A DNA stretch of 64,000 nucleotides from Priestia megaterium (GCF_009497655.1 NZ_CP023317.1:1393501-1457500); one strand, 5' to 3'. Shown: positions 25,837 through 33,937, counted from the stretch's first letter. A program made the numbers and translations. Notes: generated by a model from the letters alone, not told the origin.

Positions 25837-26499
25837 ATGAGTATGAATCATTATATTGATAAAATTGTTGAAGTCGATATATCAGGTAAAACAACGTTTG
25901 TAGGAAAACTTGTTGATCTCGGGTTAGATGTAATGGTTTTATATAATGGACATGATTATTTGTATATTCCTCTTTTACACATACATCGCTTACGAGAGGT
26001 TTCAGAAGAAGATTATACACCTTTACGAACCATAGAAGAGAACTTAATAGAAGAAAGTCAGCGGATTTCTTATCGTAATATTTTACAGCAGGCAAAAGGG
26101 AAATTTATTGAAATTTATGTAACAGGAGGAAAATCATTGCATGGCTATATTACAAGCGTGCTGAATGATTATCTTGTGTTTTATTCTCCAGTGTATAAAA
26201 ATGTCTTTGTTTCTCTACATCATTTGAAATGGCTTACCCCTTATAGTAATGAGTTAACCCCTTATTCTTTAAGTGACAAAGAGCTCCCAGTAAGGCCTGC
26301 CTCTGCACCTTTTGTCAGAAACTTTGAAGAGCAGCTTAAAAAATATGAAAATCAACTGGTCGTATTAGATTTAGGGGATCAATCAGAAAAAATTGGCGTA
26401 CTTAAAGAAGTTTCTAATAATATTGTTGAACTAATTACGGCAAATGGAGAAAGTATGTATTGGAAGTTAGCTCACGTAAAATCTGTGCACTTGCCTTAG
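25837..26499 (+). CDS. Short CotB paralogue without repeat tail
   Basis: 220 residues from ATG 25837, 9 bases after AAGGAGG; ATG 25831 is also in frame. Three segments echo CotB: IVEVDISGKTTFVGKLVDLG, FIEIYVTGGKSLHGYITSVL and LVVLDLGDQSEKIGVLKEV. Each ends in a line like LLHIHRLREV or LAHVKSVHL, corresponding to CotB's LAHVKSITE. The GGPE glycines and the phosphorylatable tail are missing. It probably arose by duplication and may be a structural coat protein or CotB partner that CotH does not modify. It is in line with cotB, and a terminator follows. Confidence 0.72.
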   Translation: MSMNHYIDKIVEVDISGKTTFVGKLVDLGLDVMVLYNGHDYLYIPLLHIHRLREVSEEDYTPLRTIEENLIEESQRISYRNILQQAKGKFIEIYVTGGKSLHGYITSVLNDYLVFYSPVYKNVFVSLHHLKWLTPYSNELTPYSLSDKELPVRPASAPFVRNFEEQLKKYENQLVVLDLGDQSEKIGVLKEVSNNIVELITANGESMYWKLAHVKSVHLP

Positions 26500-26502
26500 A
26501 AA

Positions 26503-26531
26503 AAGAGACCTCGGTGTCGTCTCTTTTTTTA
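26503..26531 (+). terminator. Terminator after the CotB paralogue
   Basis: AGAGAC/GTCTCT hairpin around CTCGGTGTC region with a seven-base T-run. Confidence 0.75.
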
Positions 26532-26665
26532 TGTACTTATCAGGACAAGTATATTGAATAAACAAATGAGATGATTTAAATTTTTTAGAAAATTATGTTG
26601 ACAATAAAGAAAATCTTTATTAAAGTTAGTAACAACAAACGTTAACCACCAACAATTATATAGAA

Positions 26666-26835
26666 CTCTTATCAAGAGTGGCGGAGGGACTGGCCCTGCG
26701 ATGCCCGGCAACCATCAAATGAAACATTCATTTGAACGGTGCTAATTCCTGTGGAACATCAGTATTGTTCTAACAGATGAGAGAAATCGTGTATAAACGA
26801 ACACTCTTCCATCTGTGAAGAGTGTTTTTTATTTT
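26666..26835 (+). promoter_or_regulatory. SAM-I (S-box) riboswitch with terminator
   Basis: S-box hallmarks in order: CTCTTATCAAGAG P1/P2 start, GTGGCGGAGGGACTGG, CCCTGCGATGCCCGGCAACC, GGTGCTAATTCCTG, and the closing GATGAGAG (to 26783). The expression platform follows: terminator ACACTCTTC/GAAGAGTGTTTTTT (26801-26827). CAGATGAGAG can instead pair with CTCTTCCATCTG as antiterminator. High SAM should terminate metI-metC. Confidence 0.96.
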
Positions 26836-26854
26836 GAGTTAAGGAGAGAAATAG

Positions 26855-28000
26855 ATGAAAATTGAAACTTTATTAGTTCGTTCAGGAGTAGGTCGTGACC
26901 CTTCAACAGGTTCTATTACAACACCCATTTACCAAGCATCAACATTTGCTCATCCTGCTTTAGGGCAAAGTACAGGATTTGACTATGCACGTACGGCAAA
27001 TCCTACTCGTACGGCATTGGAAGAAGCAATTGCTGCTTTAGAAAAAGGCGAAGTAGGAGTAGCATTCGCTTCAGGAATGGCGGGTGTAATGTCAGTTTTA
27101 GCGCTATTTAAAAACGGAGATCATTTAATTGTATCAGAGGATTTATACGGAGGAACGTACCGAGTACTAAATGAAATCTTTTCAGAGCAAGGAATTACTG
27201 TTTCGTACGTCAACACAGCCCATCTCGAGCAAGTAAAAGATGCGCTTCGTCCCAACACGAAAGCTTTATTCATTGAAACACCTACAAATCCAATGATGCA
27301 CGTGACTGATTTGCCAGAAGCAATTGCGTTAGCTAAACAGCATGATTTGCTTACTATCATTGACAATACATTCATGTCCCCTTACTATCAGCGTCCTTTA
27401 GAGCTTGGAGCAGATATTGTGATACATAGTGCAAGCAAATACATTGGGGGTCATAATGATGTAGTTGCTGGTCTTGTAGTCGCTCGATGTAGTAGCTTAG
27501 GAGAAAAAATTCGTTTTTATCAAAATGCAGCTGGGGCAATCTTAGGTCCACAAGATAGCTGGCTGTTATTGCGCGGTATTAAGACGCTAGCGCTTCGTAT
27601 GGAAAAACATAACGAAAACGCACTGAAAATTGCAAATTGGCTTACTGCTCATGATCTCGTGGAAAAAGTGTATTACCCTGGTCTTGAAACACATCCGGGC
27701 TATGAAATCATGAAGAAACAAGCAACTGGATTTGGAGGCATGATTTCTTTTGCTGTCTCACACCCTGACATCGTGTCAGTACTTTTAGAAAATGTTAAAG
27801 TTATTACATTTGCAGAAAGCTTAGGAGGCGTGGAAAGTTTAATGACATTCCCAGCTCGTCAAACACACGCTGACATTCCGGAGGAAATTCGAAATCGTGT
27901 CGGAGTAACAAACTGTTTACTTCGATTATCAGTTGGAATTGAGCACGCAGATGATTTAATTAAAGATTTGAAGGAGGCATTTGATGCATACCAACAATAA
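26855..28000 (+). CDS. metI: Cystathionine gamma-synthase / O-acetylhomoserine thiolyase MetI
   Basis: PLP enzyme (Cys/Met metabolism family) condensing activated homoserine with cysteine or sulfide in methionine synthesis. 381 residues with YxRTANPTRTALEEAIA, the cofactor lysine motif SASKYIGGHNDVV, and LLRLSVGIEHADDLI at the end. AAGGAGAG precedes the ATG. It lies directly downstream of the SAM riboswitch and overlaps metC by 17 bases, as in B. subtilis metI-metC. Substrate preference between cysteine and sulfide cannot be read from sequence. Confidence 0.93.
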   Translation: MKIETLLVRSGVGRDPSTGSITTPIYQASTFAHPALGQSTGFDYARTANPTRTALEEAIAALEKGEVGVAFASGMAGVMSVLALFKNGDHLIVSEDLYGGTYRVLNEIFSEQGITVSYVNTAHLEQVKDALRPNTKALFIETPTNPMMHVTDLPEAIALAKQHDLLTIIDNTFMSPYYQRPLELGADIVIHSASKYIGGHNDVVAGLVVARCSSLGEKIRFYQNAAGAILGPQDSWLLLRGIKTLALRMEKHNENALKIANWLTAHDLVEKVYYPGLETHPGYEIMKKQATGFGGMISFAVSHPDIVSVLLENVKVITFAESLGGVESLMTFPARQTHADIPEEIRNRVGVTNCLLRLSVGIEHADDLIKDLKEAFDAYQQ

Positions 28001-29165
28001 TAAACATAGATTTGGTACGAACTTAATTCATGCAAATACAGGAATTGACGGTCATTTTGGAGCGGTTAACGTACCTATTTATCAAGTATCTACATTTAAC
28101 CAAGAAGATGAGACGAACAACGGCCGCTATGACTATTCTCGTTCAGGAAACCCAACGCGTGAGGCTTTAGAAAACACTATTGCTCAGCTAGAAAATGGAT
28201 ACGCTGGTTTTGCTTTTTCATCAGGTATGGCTGCTATTTCATCGGTGTTATCTATTTTTGAATCAGGGGATGAAATTTTAGTTTCACACGATACGTACGG
28301 CGGGACATATCGTGTATTAACACGATTATTTTCAAAGTTTGGTATCAAAACAACTTTTGTTGATACAACGAAGGTTGAGAAAGTAGAAGAAGCTATCACA
28401 AAAGATACGAAGGCTATCTATATCGAAAGCCCTTCAAATCCATTTTTACAGGTAACGGATATTAAAGCAGTAGCAAGTTTGGCGAAGGAGCACAATCTCC
28501 TTACAATTGTGGATAACACGTTTTTAACACCTTATCTACAGCAGCCGATTGACCTTGGTGTAAATATTGTCATTCATAGTGCTACAAAATATATCAGCGG
28601 CCACAGTGACGTCATTGGCGGTTTAGTTGTAGTAAGCGATGAAAAGCTAGCGGAAGAAGTAAAGTTTGTACAAAATGCTTTTGGTGCTATCTTGGGGCCA
28701 CAGGATTGTTTTTTACTGCTTCGAGGCATTAAGACATTAAAAGTTCGTTTAGATCAGCAGTTAAAAACAGCGCTGCAGTTTGCAAAGTGGCTTGAAGAAC
28801 AATCTCTAGTGAGCCGTGTATACTACCCAGGCTTAAAAAGTCATCCGGACCACAAACTCATTTCAGAACAAGCAAATGGATACGGAGCTATGATTTCTTT
28901 CCAAGTGCAGGATGAAAAAGTAGCACGACATATTTTACAAGGAGTCAAATTAGCTTCAATTGGCGTTAGTCTAGGTGCAGTTGAATCCATTCTCACGCAT
29001 CCTGCAACAATGTCTCATGCAAGTATCCCAAAAGAAGTACGTGAAGAAAAAGGAATTACTGATTCACTTCTTCGCCTTTCAGTAGGGTTAGAGGAATTCG
29101 AGGATTTGAAGCAAGACTTTAACGCTGTTTTTCAAAGCTTAGAAGAAAAAGCGTTAATTAAATAA
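27984..29165 (+). CDS. metC: Cystathionine beta-lyase MetC
   Basis: PLP lyase converting cystathionine to homocysteine, pyruvate and ammonia. 393 residues from ATG 27984, with AAGGAGG 7 bases upstream and inside the metI end; the TTG at 27981 is less likely. Motifs: DYSRSGNPTREALENTIA, SATKYISGHSDVIGG with the PLP lysine, and LLRLSVGLEEFEDLKQDF. Paralogous to metI next to it. Both are under S-box control, so homocysteine supply responds to SAM. A strong terminator ends the operon. Confidence 0.94.
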   Translation: MHTNNNKHRFGTNLIHANTGIDGHFGAVNVPIYQVSTFNQEDETNNGRYDYSRSGNPTREALENTIAQLENGYAGFAFSSGMAAISSVLSIFESGDEILVSHDTYGGTYRVLTRLFSKFGIKTTFVDTTKVEKVEEAITKDTKAIYIESPSNPFLQVTDIKAVASLAKEHNLLTIVDNTFLTPYLQQPIDLGVNIVIHSATKYISGHSDVIGGLVVVSDEKLAEEVKFVQNAFGAILGPQDCFLLLRGIKTLKVRLDQQLKTALQFAKWLEEQSLVSRVYYPGLKSHPDHKLISEQANGYGAMISFQVQDEKVARHILQGVKLASIGVSLGAVESILTHPATMSHASIPKEVREEKGITDSLLRLSVGLEEFEDLKQDFNAVFQSLEEKALIK

Positions 29166-29199
29166 AAAAAGGACTTCCATTAAGGAAGTCCTTTTTTTG
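29164..29199. terminator. Terminator after metIC (bidirectional)
   Basis: AAAAAAAGGACTTCC/GGAAGTCCTTTTTTT around ATTAA. It also lies at the 3' end of the opposing gene at 29200. Confidence 0.9.
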
Positions 29200-29466
29200 T
29201 TATATACAGCTATCTAAAAGGTTTGTGTATAGGGACGTAAGCGCAACTTTTTCATCAGAGGAAAGACTGCTGTTTAGAATTCTTTTTATGCCAAGATGAT
29301 ATTTTACATACGGTGTTTGCCGAACGCGTGGATGAGTCATTTCATCTTTTAAATCTTTCAGAATGGCTTCGTGAAGCTGATCTTCACTTGTCAGGGCTTG
29401 TTTAGAAGCGAAAGAACGGTTCAACCATAGGGTCTGATAAGCTGCTAGTAAATGTTCAGAAGTCAT
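29200..29466 (-). CDS. Hypothetical protein, 88 aa
   Basis: Cytosolic, helix-rich (SEHLLAAYQTLWLNRSF, LHEAILKDLKDEMTHP, VRQTPYVKYHLGIKRIL). The composition is balanced and coding-like. AGGAGC lies about 11 bases before the ATG. No family recognised and no known motif. It is convergent with metC and shares its terminator; the next upstream gene is the SIMPL protein on the same strand, 62 bp away. Confidence 0.6.
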   Translation of the reverse strand: MTSEHLLAAYQTLWLNRSFASKQALTSEDQLHEAILKDLKDEMTHPRVRQTPYVKYHLGIKRILNSSLSSDEKVALTSLYTNLLDSCI

Positions 29467-29528
29467 TGTGCAAAGAGCTCCTTTAGATTAGTTTCTTCAT
29501 TATAATAATCTATAGTTTATCATAAGTA

Positions 29529-30188
29529 TTAATACGTGTACGTAACTTTTACAGAAGCGGATACAGTCAAGGACTGAGCTTGGATAGGGGGAGAGGCTGC
29601 TAATAACTTAGGCGAGGAGCCAGATGACTGATAGACGGGGCCTTCTTCGATTAAAATGGGGATTTGGTTAATAGGGAGCTGCAGCGTGTTGGCAATGGTA
29701 AAGGCCTTTTCTTTAGCGTTAAGCAAAGCTTTACTTATCGCTTCTTGTTCATATTTATCATCATTTGTAACGTGAAATTGAAGATCTTGCGCTACGTTGG
29801 CTCCGCTTGAAAACGTAGCGTTATAAACATCGCCAGCTTGTTTTACATCTTGTACTCTTACTCTAAACAAATGCTGTACTTCGTATCCCGTAAGAGTCGA
29901 TTTTCCATCGCTGTAATCATATTTAGGATTTATAGTGAATGAAGCTGTTTCAATTTGCTGGTCGTTGATTCCAAGTTTTTTCATCTCTTGCAGCAGAGTA
30001 TTTGAAACAGCTGAATTTTCTTTTAAGGCTTCTTGAACGTCTCGGTTTTCCGTGCGCGTTCCAATCGTCATGGAAATTTCATTTGGAATGGCTGAAGCAG
30101 TTCCTTCACCAGTTACTTTAATTTCTCTATTTTGTGTATCTACGCGCAGTGGCTGTGTAGGTTCGTAAGGGAAATAAGAATGTTGCAT
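29529..30188 (-). CDS. SIMPL (DUF541) domain protein
   Basis: 219 residues; the SIMPL domain spans about 22-218: REIKVTGEGTASAIPNEISMTIG at its start, ENSAVSNTLLQEMKKLGIND, IETASFTINPKYDY, GYEVQHLFRVRV and ALLNAKEKAFTIANTL. Many SIMPL proteins are exported, but this one has no signal peptide; it starts with a polar HSYFPYEP stretch. AAGGAGGG precedes the ATG. Function unknown. The absence of an export signal and the spore-rich region suggest a cytosolic or coat location, which is only inference. Confidence 0.82.
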   Translation of the reverse strand: MQHSYFPYEPTQPLRVDTQNREIKVTGEGTASAIPNEISMTIGTRTENRDVQEALKENSAVSNTLLQEMKKLGINDQQIETASFTINPKYDYSDGKSTLTGYEVQHLFRVRVQDVKQAGDVYNATFSSGANVAQDLQFHVTNDDKYEQEAISKALLNAKEKAFTIANTLQLPINQIPILIEEGPVYQSSGSSPKLLAASPPIQAQSLTVSASVKVTYTY

Positions 30189-30249
30189 GTAAAAACCCTC
30201 CTTAATCCGTCTTTAGTACATATATATGACTGCAGGGCTTGCATTAAAA

Positions 30250-30287
30250 GCAAAAAGTACACAAGTCGTAACTTGTGTACTTTTTTT
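30250..30287 (-). terminator. Terminator of the proline symporter gene
   Basis: AAAGTACACAAGT/ACTTGTGTACTTTTTTT palindrome centred at about 30268, with T-runs on both strands. Confidence 0.85.
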
Positions 30288-30288
30288 A

Positions 30289-31767
30289 CTATTTTGTATG
30301 CTGTTCTAATACGCTTTCCATGTTTCTAAATTGATCTTCTACAGCTTCTGAAGGCTTTTTTGTTAACAGACTTACTACAATAACAGCCAGCAAGCTTAAG
30401 AAAAATCCAGGAATCATTTCGTAAAGGGCATCTTTCAATGGAGTATTTACCCAAATTAATACTGTAGCTGCACCTACAATCATTCCTGCAAGGGCTCCCC
30501 ATCTAGTCATACGCTTCCAGTAAAGACTTAGTAAAATGGCCGGGCCAAATGCAGAACCAAATCCAGCCCATGCGTATCCGACAAGTCCTAAAATCGTATC
30601 ACTAGGCTTTAAAGAAAGCAAAATACCAATAATTGCAACACCTAAAACCGCAGCTCTTCCGACTGTTACAAGCTCTTTGTCAGAGGCTTTACGTCGGAAA
30701 AATGTTTTATAAAAATCTTCTGTAACAGAGCTTGCCGTTACAAGCAGCTGAGAAGAAATAGTACTCATAATCGCTGCCAATAAAGCTGCATATAAAAATC
30801 CAGTAATTAATGGATTAAATAAAACATCAGCAAATTTAATAAAGATTGTTTCAGGATCCCCAAGTTTCATCCCAGTTTGATCCACATAAGCAATTCCAAC
30901 AAGACCCGTTAACATAGCGCCAATGATTGATAGGATCATCCAGCTCATACCGATACGACGGGCAGGCTTTAATTCTTTAATAGAAGAGATCGCCATAAAG
31001 CGAACGATAATATGAGGTTGACCAAAATAGCCAAGTCCCCAGGCTAAAAAAGAAATAATCCCTACTACGGTTGTACCTTTAAATAAATCAAGGTAAGTTG
31101 GATCGATATTTTTTACAATATCCATTGTTGTTCCAACGCCGCCTAAGTCAGTAAAGGCTACAATAGGCACTAAAACAAGGGCAATGAACATAATAACGCC
31201 TTGCACAAAATCTGTTAAACTAACGGCTAAGAAACCGCCGAACAGAGTATAGGCAATAACGACAGCAGCCGTTACAAATAGTCCTATTTGGTAATTTAAA
31301 CCAAATGCCGATTCGAATAATCTTCCGCCTGATACCATACCAGCTGAAGTGTAAAGAGTGAAGAAAATAAAGATAACAATCGCTGATACTGTTCGAAGAA
31401 CCTTGGCATGGTCCCCAAAGCGATTTTCAAAAAAGTCCGGAATTGTAATGGAGTCATTCGCTACTTCCGTATAAGTGCGAAGACGCGGAGCGAGGATTAA
31501 ATAATTTAAATAAGCACCAATAGATAAACCTACTGCAAGCCATAAACTTGAAAGACCTGTCACGTACATGGATCCAGGAAGGCCCATTAACATCCATCCG
31601 CTCATATCTGAAGCACCTGCTGAAAGCGCAGTAACAGCCGGACCTAGTCCGCGTCCGCCTAGCATGTAACCCGATACGTCTTGAGTTGTTTTTGTGTAGG
31701 CATACCATCCTATTCCGAGCATTCCTACAAAATAAATGCCCAGTGAAATATAAACACCAATATCCAC
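30289..31767 (-). CDS. putP: Sodium/proline symporter (PutP/OpuE family)
   Basis: SSSF-family Na+-coupled proline transporter with 13 predicted membrane helices, about 492 residues. Typical: [29 protein letters not shown] in helix 2, [13 protein letters not shown], and [26 protein letters not shown] use the GTG at 31767, 5 bases after AAGGGGAGAT; the TTG at 31770 is also possible. A perfect cre site about 160 bp upstream points to catabolite repression, fitting uptake of proline as carbon/nitrogen source (PutP) more than osmoprotection (OpuE), though both share this sequence type. Confidence 0.9.
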   Translation of the reverse strand: MDIGVYISLGIYFVGMLGIGWYAYTKTTQDVSGYMLGGRGLGPAVTALSAGASDMSGWMLMGLPGSMYVTGLSSLWLAVGLSIGAYLNYLILAPRLRTYTEVANDSITIPDFFENRFGDHAKVLRTVSAIVIFIFFTLYTSAGMVSGGRLFESAFGLNYQIGLFVTAAVVIAYTLFGGFLAVSLTDFVQGVIMFIALVLVPIVAFTDLGGVGTTMDIVKNIDPTYLDLFKGTTVVGIISFLAWGLGYFGQPHIIVRFMAISSIKELKPARRIGMSWMILSIIGAMLTGLVGIAYVDQTGMKLGDPETIFIKFADVLFNPLITGFLYAALLAAIMSTISSQLLVTASSVTEDFYKTFFRRKASDKELVTVGRAAVLGVAIIGILLSLKPSDTILGLVGYAWAGFGSAFGPAILLSLYWKRMTRWGALAGMIVGAATVLIWVNTPLKDALYEMIPGFFLSLLAVIVVSLLTKKPSEAVEDQFRNMESVLEQHTK

Positions 31768-31778
31768 CAAATCTCCCC

Positions 31779-32005
31779 TTTATGCATTTTTTATGCATGA
31801 AACGAGCACTACTCGCCATGCAAACATCTTATGGTTTCTAAAACTAACAAACTTTTCCCTTACTATCAACCCACAAAACCGTAAAATACATGAGGCGAAA
31901 ATCCCCTATCCCCCTATAACAAAGAAATGAAAACGTTTTCAAAATAAAATAAAATAAAAATATTCAGAAACTTATAAGTGCATTTTTTATGCAATATTTT
32001 ATGCA
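31779..32005. repeat. Four TTTTATGCA-like motifs flanking the putP promoter region
   Basis: Two copies in close tandem near the putP start (about 31780-31797, TATGCATTTTTTATGCAT) and two about 200 bp upstream (about 31985-32006, TTTATGCAATATTTTATGCA). The spacing of 11 bases within each pair is about one helical turn, which suggests a protein-binding array. No regulator is identified. Confidence 0.45.
31928..31941. promoter_or_regulatory. Catabolite-responsive element (CcpA site) upstream of putP
   Basis: TGAAAACGTTTTCA is a perfect 14-bp palindrome and a full match to the cre consensus. It lies about 160 bp upstream of the putP start. The opposing gene ends at 32060, so putP is the likely target. 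Confidence 0.85.
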
Positions 32006-32016
32006 ATGGGTAAAAT

Positions 32017-32046
32017 AAAAAGAGCATTTTATAAAATGCTCTTTTG
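32017..32046 (-). terminator. Terminator of the YhcN/YlaJ-type gene
   Basis: AAAAGAGCATTTT/AAAATGCTCTTTT palindrome just downstream of the minus-strand gene at 32060. Confidence 0.8.
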
Positions 32047-32059
32047 ACATTCATGTATA

Positions 32060-32605
32060 TTAGCGTGAATTTGGAAACACGCGGCGAACAACTTCTGAAA
32101 ACTCGTCAAACAGTCCAGAGACTGGTTTACCCGTTTGAAGCTTGTCTACATATCCATTCATACGGTTTACAAAGTCGGGGTTTGTTGATACAAACACTCG
32201 ATGAACACTGCCGTCGGCTTTTCGTACTTCGTGTGCGATCTTATGCTCCATATCTTTTGTGAGATTGCCTTCTTTGTTATCGTCTAATACAGCTGCTACA
32301 TAAGCTGTATGGTCGGTTACGATTACGTTAGCATCTTTTACATTTTTTAACGCTACGATACGATCAGCTGCCACATCGGCTACTCTCATTCCGCCGGACT
32401 GATTGTACTGTTCTTTCTCATTACGCTGTACGTCTTGCGTATTATTTACGTCATTCATTTTCGTTTTATTGTTTCCATTTTCATATGTGACGTTGCGGAC
32501 TGTATTATCGTCAATGACGCCATCTTTACCTTGATCTGCTGTGCTGCAGCCGAATAAAGAAAGGGTCGTCATGCAGCCTACAACAAACAAAAACGATTTC
32601 TTCAT
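32060..32605 (-). CDS. YhcN/YlaJ family sporulation lipoprotein
   Basis: 181 residues with a lipoprotein signal: hydrophobic stretch then LFGC (Cys20). An Asn/Asp-rich linker (30-70) precedes the YhcN/YlaJ domain: MRVADVAADRIVALKNVKDANVIVTDHTAYVAA, EHKIAHEVRKAD and VSTNPDFVNRMNGYVDKL. Family members are forespore-expressed lipoproteins associated with spore membranes and germination. Upstream on this strand, GTATG and AATTATA with 18 bases between resemble a sigma-G promoter. GGAGTGAT precedes the ATG. Confidence 0.86.
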   Translation of the reverse strand: MKKSFLFVVGCMTTLSLFGCSTADQGKDGVIDDNTVRNVTYENGNNKTKMNDVNNTQDVQRNEKEQYNQSGGMRVADVAADRIVALKNVKDANVIVTDHTAYVAAVLDDNKEGNLTKDMEHKIAHEVRKADGSVHRVFVSTNPDFVNRMNGYVDKLQTGKPVSGLFDEFSEVVRRVFPNSR

Positions 32606-32716
32606 GATAGTATCACTCCTTATAAGTTTTAACCTTTCTTATAATTTGTTAAAAACGTGTGAAGCATACATGAAAAATATAAAAAAGCCTATACTATCGA
32701 AAAAGGAGGAATATGT

Positions 32717-32884
32717 ATGAGTGAAATCCGACAAAGCATATTTGTGCTTCATACAAAAGAAGAAAACCATGAAGAAACAACAACGTTTGCGTTAACTTCA
32801 GAAGAAGCTAAGCTATTATTTGAAACCCTGCAAAATAAACGAAAAGAAATTATCGACGCCCATATTGATAACATGTTGACGTAA
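32717..32884 (+). CDS. Small hypothetical protein, 55 aa
   Basis: MSEIRQSIFVLHTKEENHEETTT...NMLT. AAAAGGAGGA lies 6 bases before the ATG. A beta strand-like start and a helix SEEAKLLFETLQNKRKEIIDAHI. Acidic and soluble. It is divergent from the YhcN-like gene. No family recognised. Supported by a strong ribosome site and coding-like composition. Confidence 0.6.
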   Translation: MSEIRQSIFVLHTKEENHEETTTFALTSEEAKLLFETLQNKRKEIIDAHIDNMLT

Positions 32885-32942
32885 GGAAGGTAAATATCTT
32901 GTAAAACAGATGAGCCATATGTTAAAGGTGGCCAAATATTTG

Positions 32943-32971
32943 CATTCTACATATAGGTATAGTATAATGTA
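32943..32971 (+). promoter_or_regulatory. Sigma-A promoter upstream of the cold-shock gene
   Basis: TTGCAT, 17-base spacer, TATAAT (near 32943-32971). Transcription from here would carry a leader of about 185 bases including the long hairpin at 33031. Confidence 0.7.
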
Positions 32972-33030
32972 AACGCAACCAAATATAACTAATACTATGT
33001 TTTGACCATATACTCGAATTAGATTTAGTG

Positions 33031-33095
33031 AAAATTCACTTGTTATAAAGGAGATCTACTTCGCGTAGGTCTCTTTTATAATATGTGAATTTTTT
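33031..33095 (+). promoter_or_regulatory. Long hairpin with T-run in the csp leader
   Basis: AAAATTCAC (33031-33039) pairs with GTGAATTTT (33085-33093); then 33041-33059 pairs with 33065-33083 through GTTATAAAGGAGATCTAC / GTAGGTCTCTTTTATAAT with two wobbles. Only 33040/33084 is unpaired. Six T follow. It looks like an intrinsic terminator, and it sits between the strong promoter and the csp start. Note the 5' arm contains AAAGGAG. Confidence 0.8.
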
Positions 33096-33163
33096 ATTTA
33101 CGGTATAAATGTAAATATAGAGTAACATATTAAAATTTTTACATTTTTTGGAGGTTTTTTTAC

Positions 33164-33367
33164 ATGGCTACTACAGGTACAGTAAAATGGTTTAACAGTG
33201 AAAAAGGCTTCGGTTTTATCGAAGTACCAGGCGAAAATGATGTATTTGTTCATTTTTCAGCTATCCAATCTGAAGGCTTCAAAACATTAGAAGAAGGCCA
33301 AAAAGTTGAATTTGAAATCGTTGAAGGCCAACGTGGACCTCAAGCGGAGAATGTTGTAAAATTATAA
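33164..33367 (+). CDS. Cold shock protein (Csp family)
   Basis: 67-residue OB-fold nucleic-acid chaperone. Both RNA-binding motifs are intact: RNP1 KGFGFIEV and RNP2 [13 protein letters not shown] lies about 11 bases before the ATG, in a long AT-rich leader typical of csp genes. Which B. subtilis paralogue (CspB, C or D) it matches cannot be told by eye. A terminator follows. The leader hairpin suggests post-initiation control. Confidence 0.95.
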   Translation: MATTGTVKWFNSEKGFGFIEVPGENDVFVHFSAIQSEGFKTLEEGQKVEFEIVEGQRGPQAENVVKL

Positions 33368-33381
33368 TTCAACGCTACATA

Positions 33382-33410
33382 TGAAAGCTGCCGATCGGCA
33401 GCTTTTTTTG
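33382..33410 (+). terminator. Terminator of the csp gene
   Basis: AAAGCTGCCGATCGGCAGCTTTTTTT, a perfect palindromic stem with T-run. Confidence 0.88.
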
Positions 33411-33471
33411 TGCAAATTTGTTTTATTTGTATGATTAAGAAAATAGATTAAAGTAGGGGAGAAGGGAAGGC

Positions 33472-33660
33472 GTGAGTTCATTTCATTGCTGTGCCACATG
33501 TCAACATTTTCAAAGCATTAAATTGGATAAGGGAATGAAGTATCAATGCAAGAGACTAGGCTATGAAACTCGTCCTGCTTATCAGTTTACATGCTGGGAA
33601 CCAAAAGAAGTAGTTAAAAAGCTAATGGAAAAACGAAATCAAAAAGATATTGATACATAA
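33472..33660 (+). CDS. Small cysteine-rich protein, 62 aa
   Basis: GTG start after GGGGAGAAGGGAAGG. Cysteines at about 6, 7, 10, 26 and 41: CCATCQHF near the start, YQCKRLGYETRP, and FTCWEPKE. The C-x2-C...C...C layout suggests a small zinc-binding protein. Soluble, with a basic helical tail. No family recognised. Its stop codon lies at the boundary of dispersed repeat copy 2 (ACATAA of the element end), so the element may have supplied the present 3' end. Confidence 0.65.
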   Translation: MSSFHCCATCQHFQSIKLDKGMKYQCKRLGYETRPAYQFTCWEPKEVVKKLMEKRNQKDIDT

Positions 33661-33915
33661 CGAAATCGATCCCATCTAAAGACGAACAAAGAACAAATGG
33701 AATGGATTCTCTAGTATGAATTGCTTGTTACATCGCTGTTGGTTTCCGTGCAAGACTGCGCTTTCCGCGGGCGGGCGCTGAGCCTTGCCCTCCAATCAAC
33801 AGCTATAAGCACCTACATACATGAAACCTACGTTCATCATCACTACGAAAAAATCCGAACGAGTTGGATTCTCCATCAGGAATCTCAATTCATCGTTCGG
33901 ATTTTTACTAAACTA
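33658..33915 (-). repeat. Dispersed repeat element, copy 2 (internally deleted)
   Basis: Minus orientation relative to copy 1. The right-end segment reads ACATAACGAAATCG...GACGAACAAA (33656-33700). The GC-rich middle keeps GGGCAAGGCT...GCCCGCCCGCGGAAAGCG (complement of 33765-33795) but lacks about 75 bases that copy 1 has between CAAGGC and GAGGCTCA. The left-end hairpin AAATCCGAACGA (33851-33862)/TCGTTCGGATTT (33893-33904) has inner pairing GATTC/GAATC. No real gene inside. Confidence 0.75.
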
Positions 33916-33937
33916 CTTTTGTTCCAGCCGCTTTTAA

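Noticed and set aside
31454-31819. Minus-strand 121-codon frame overlapping putP
   Set aside because: Frame-shifted shadow of the symporter gene with Cys/Arg-rich composition.
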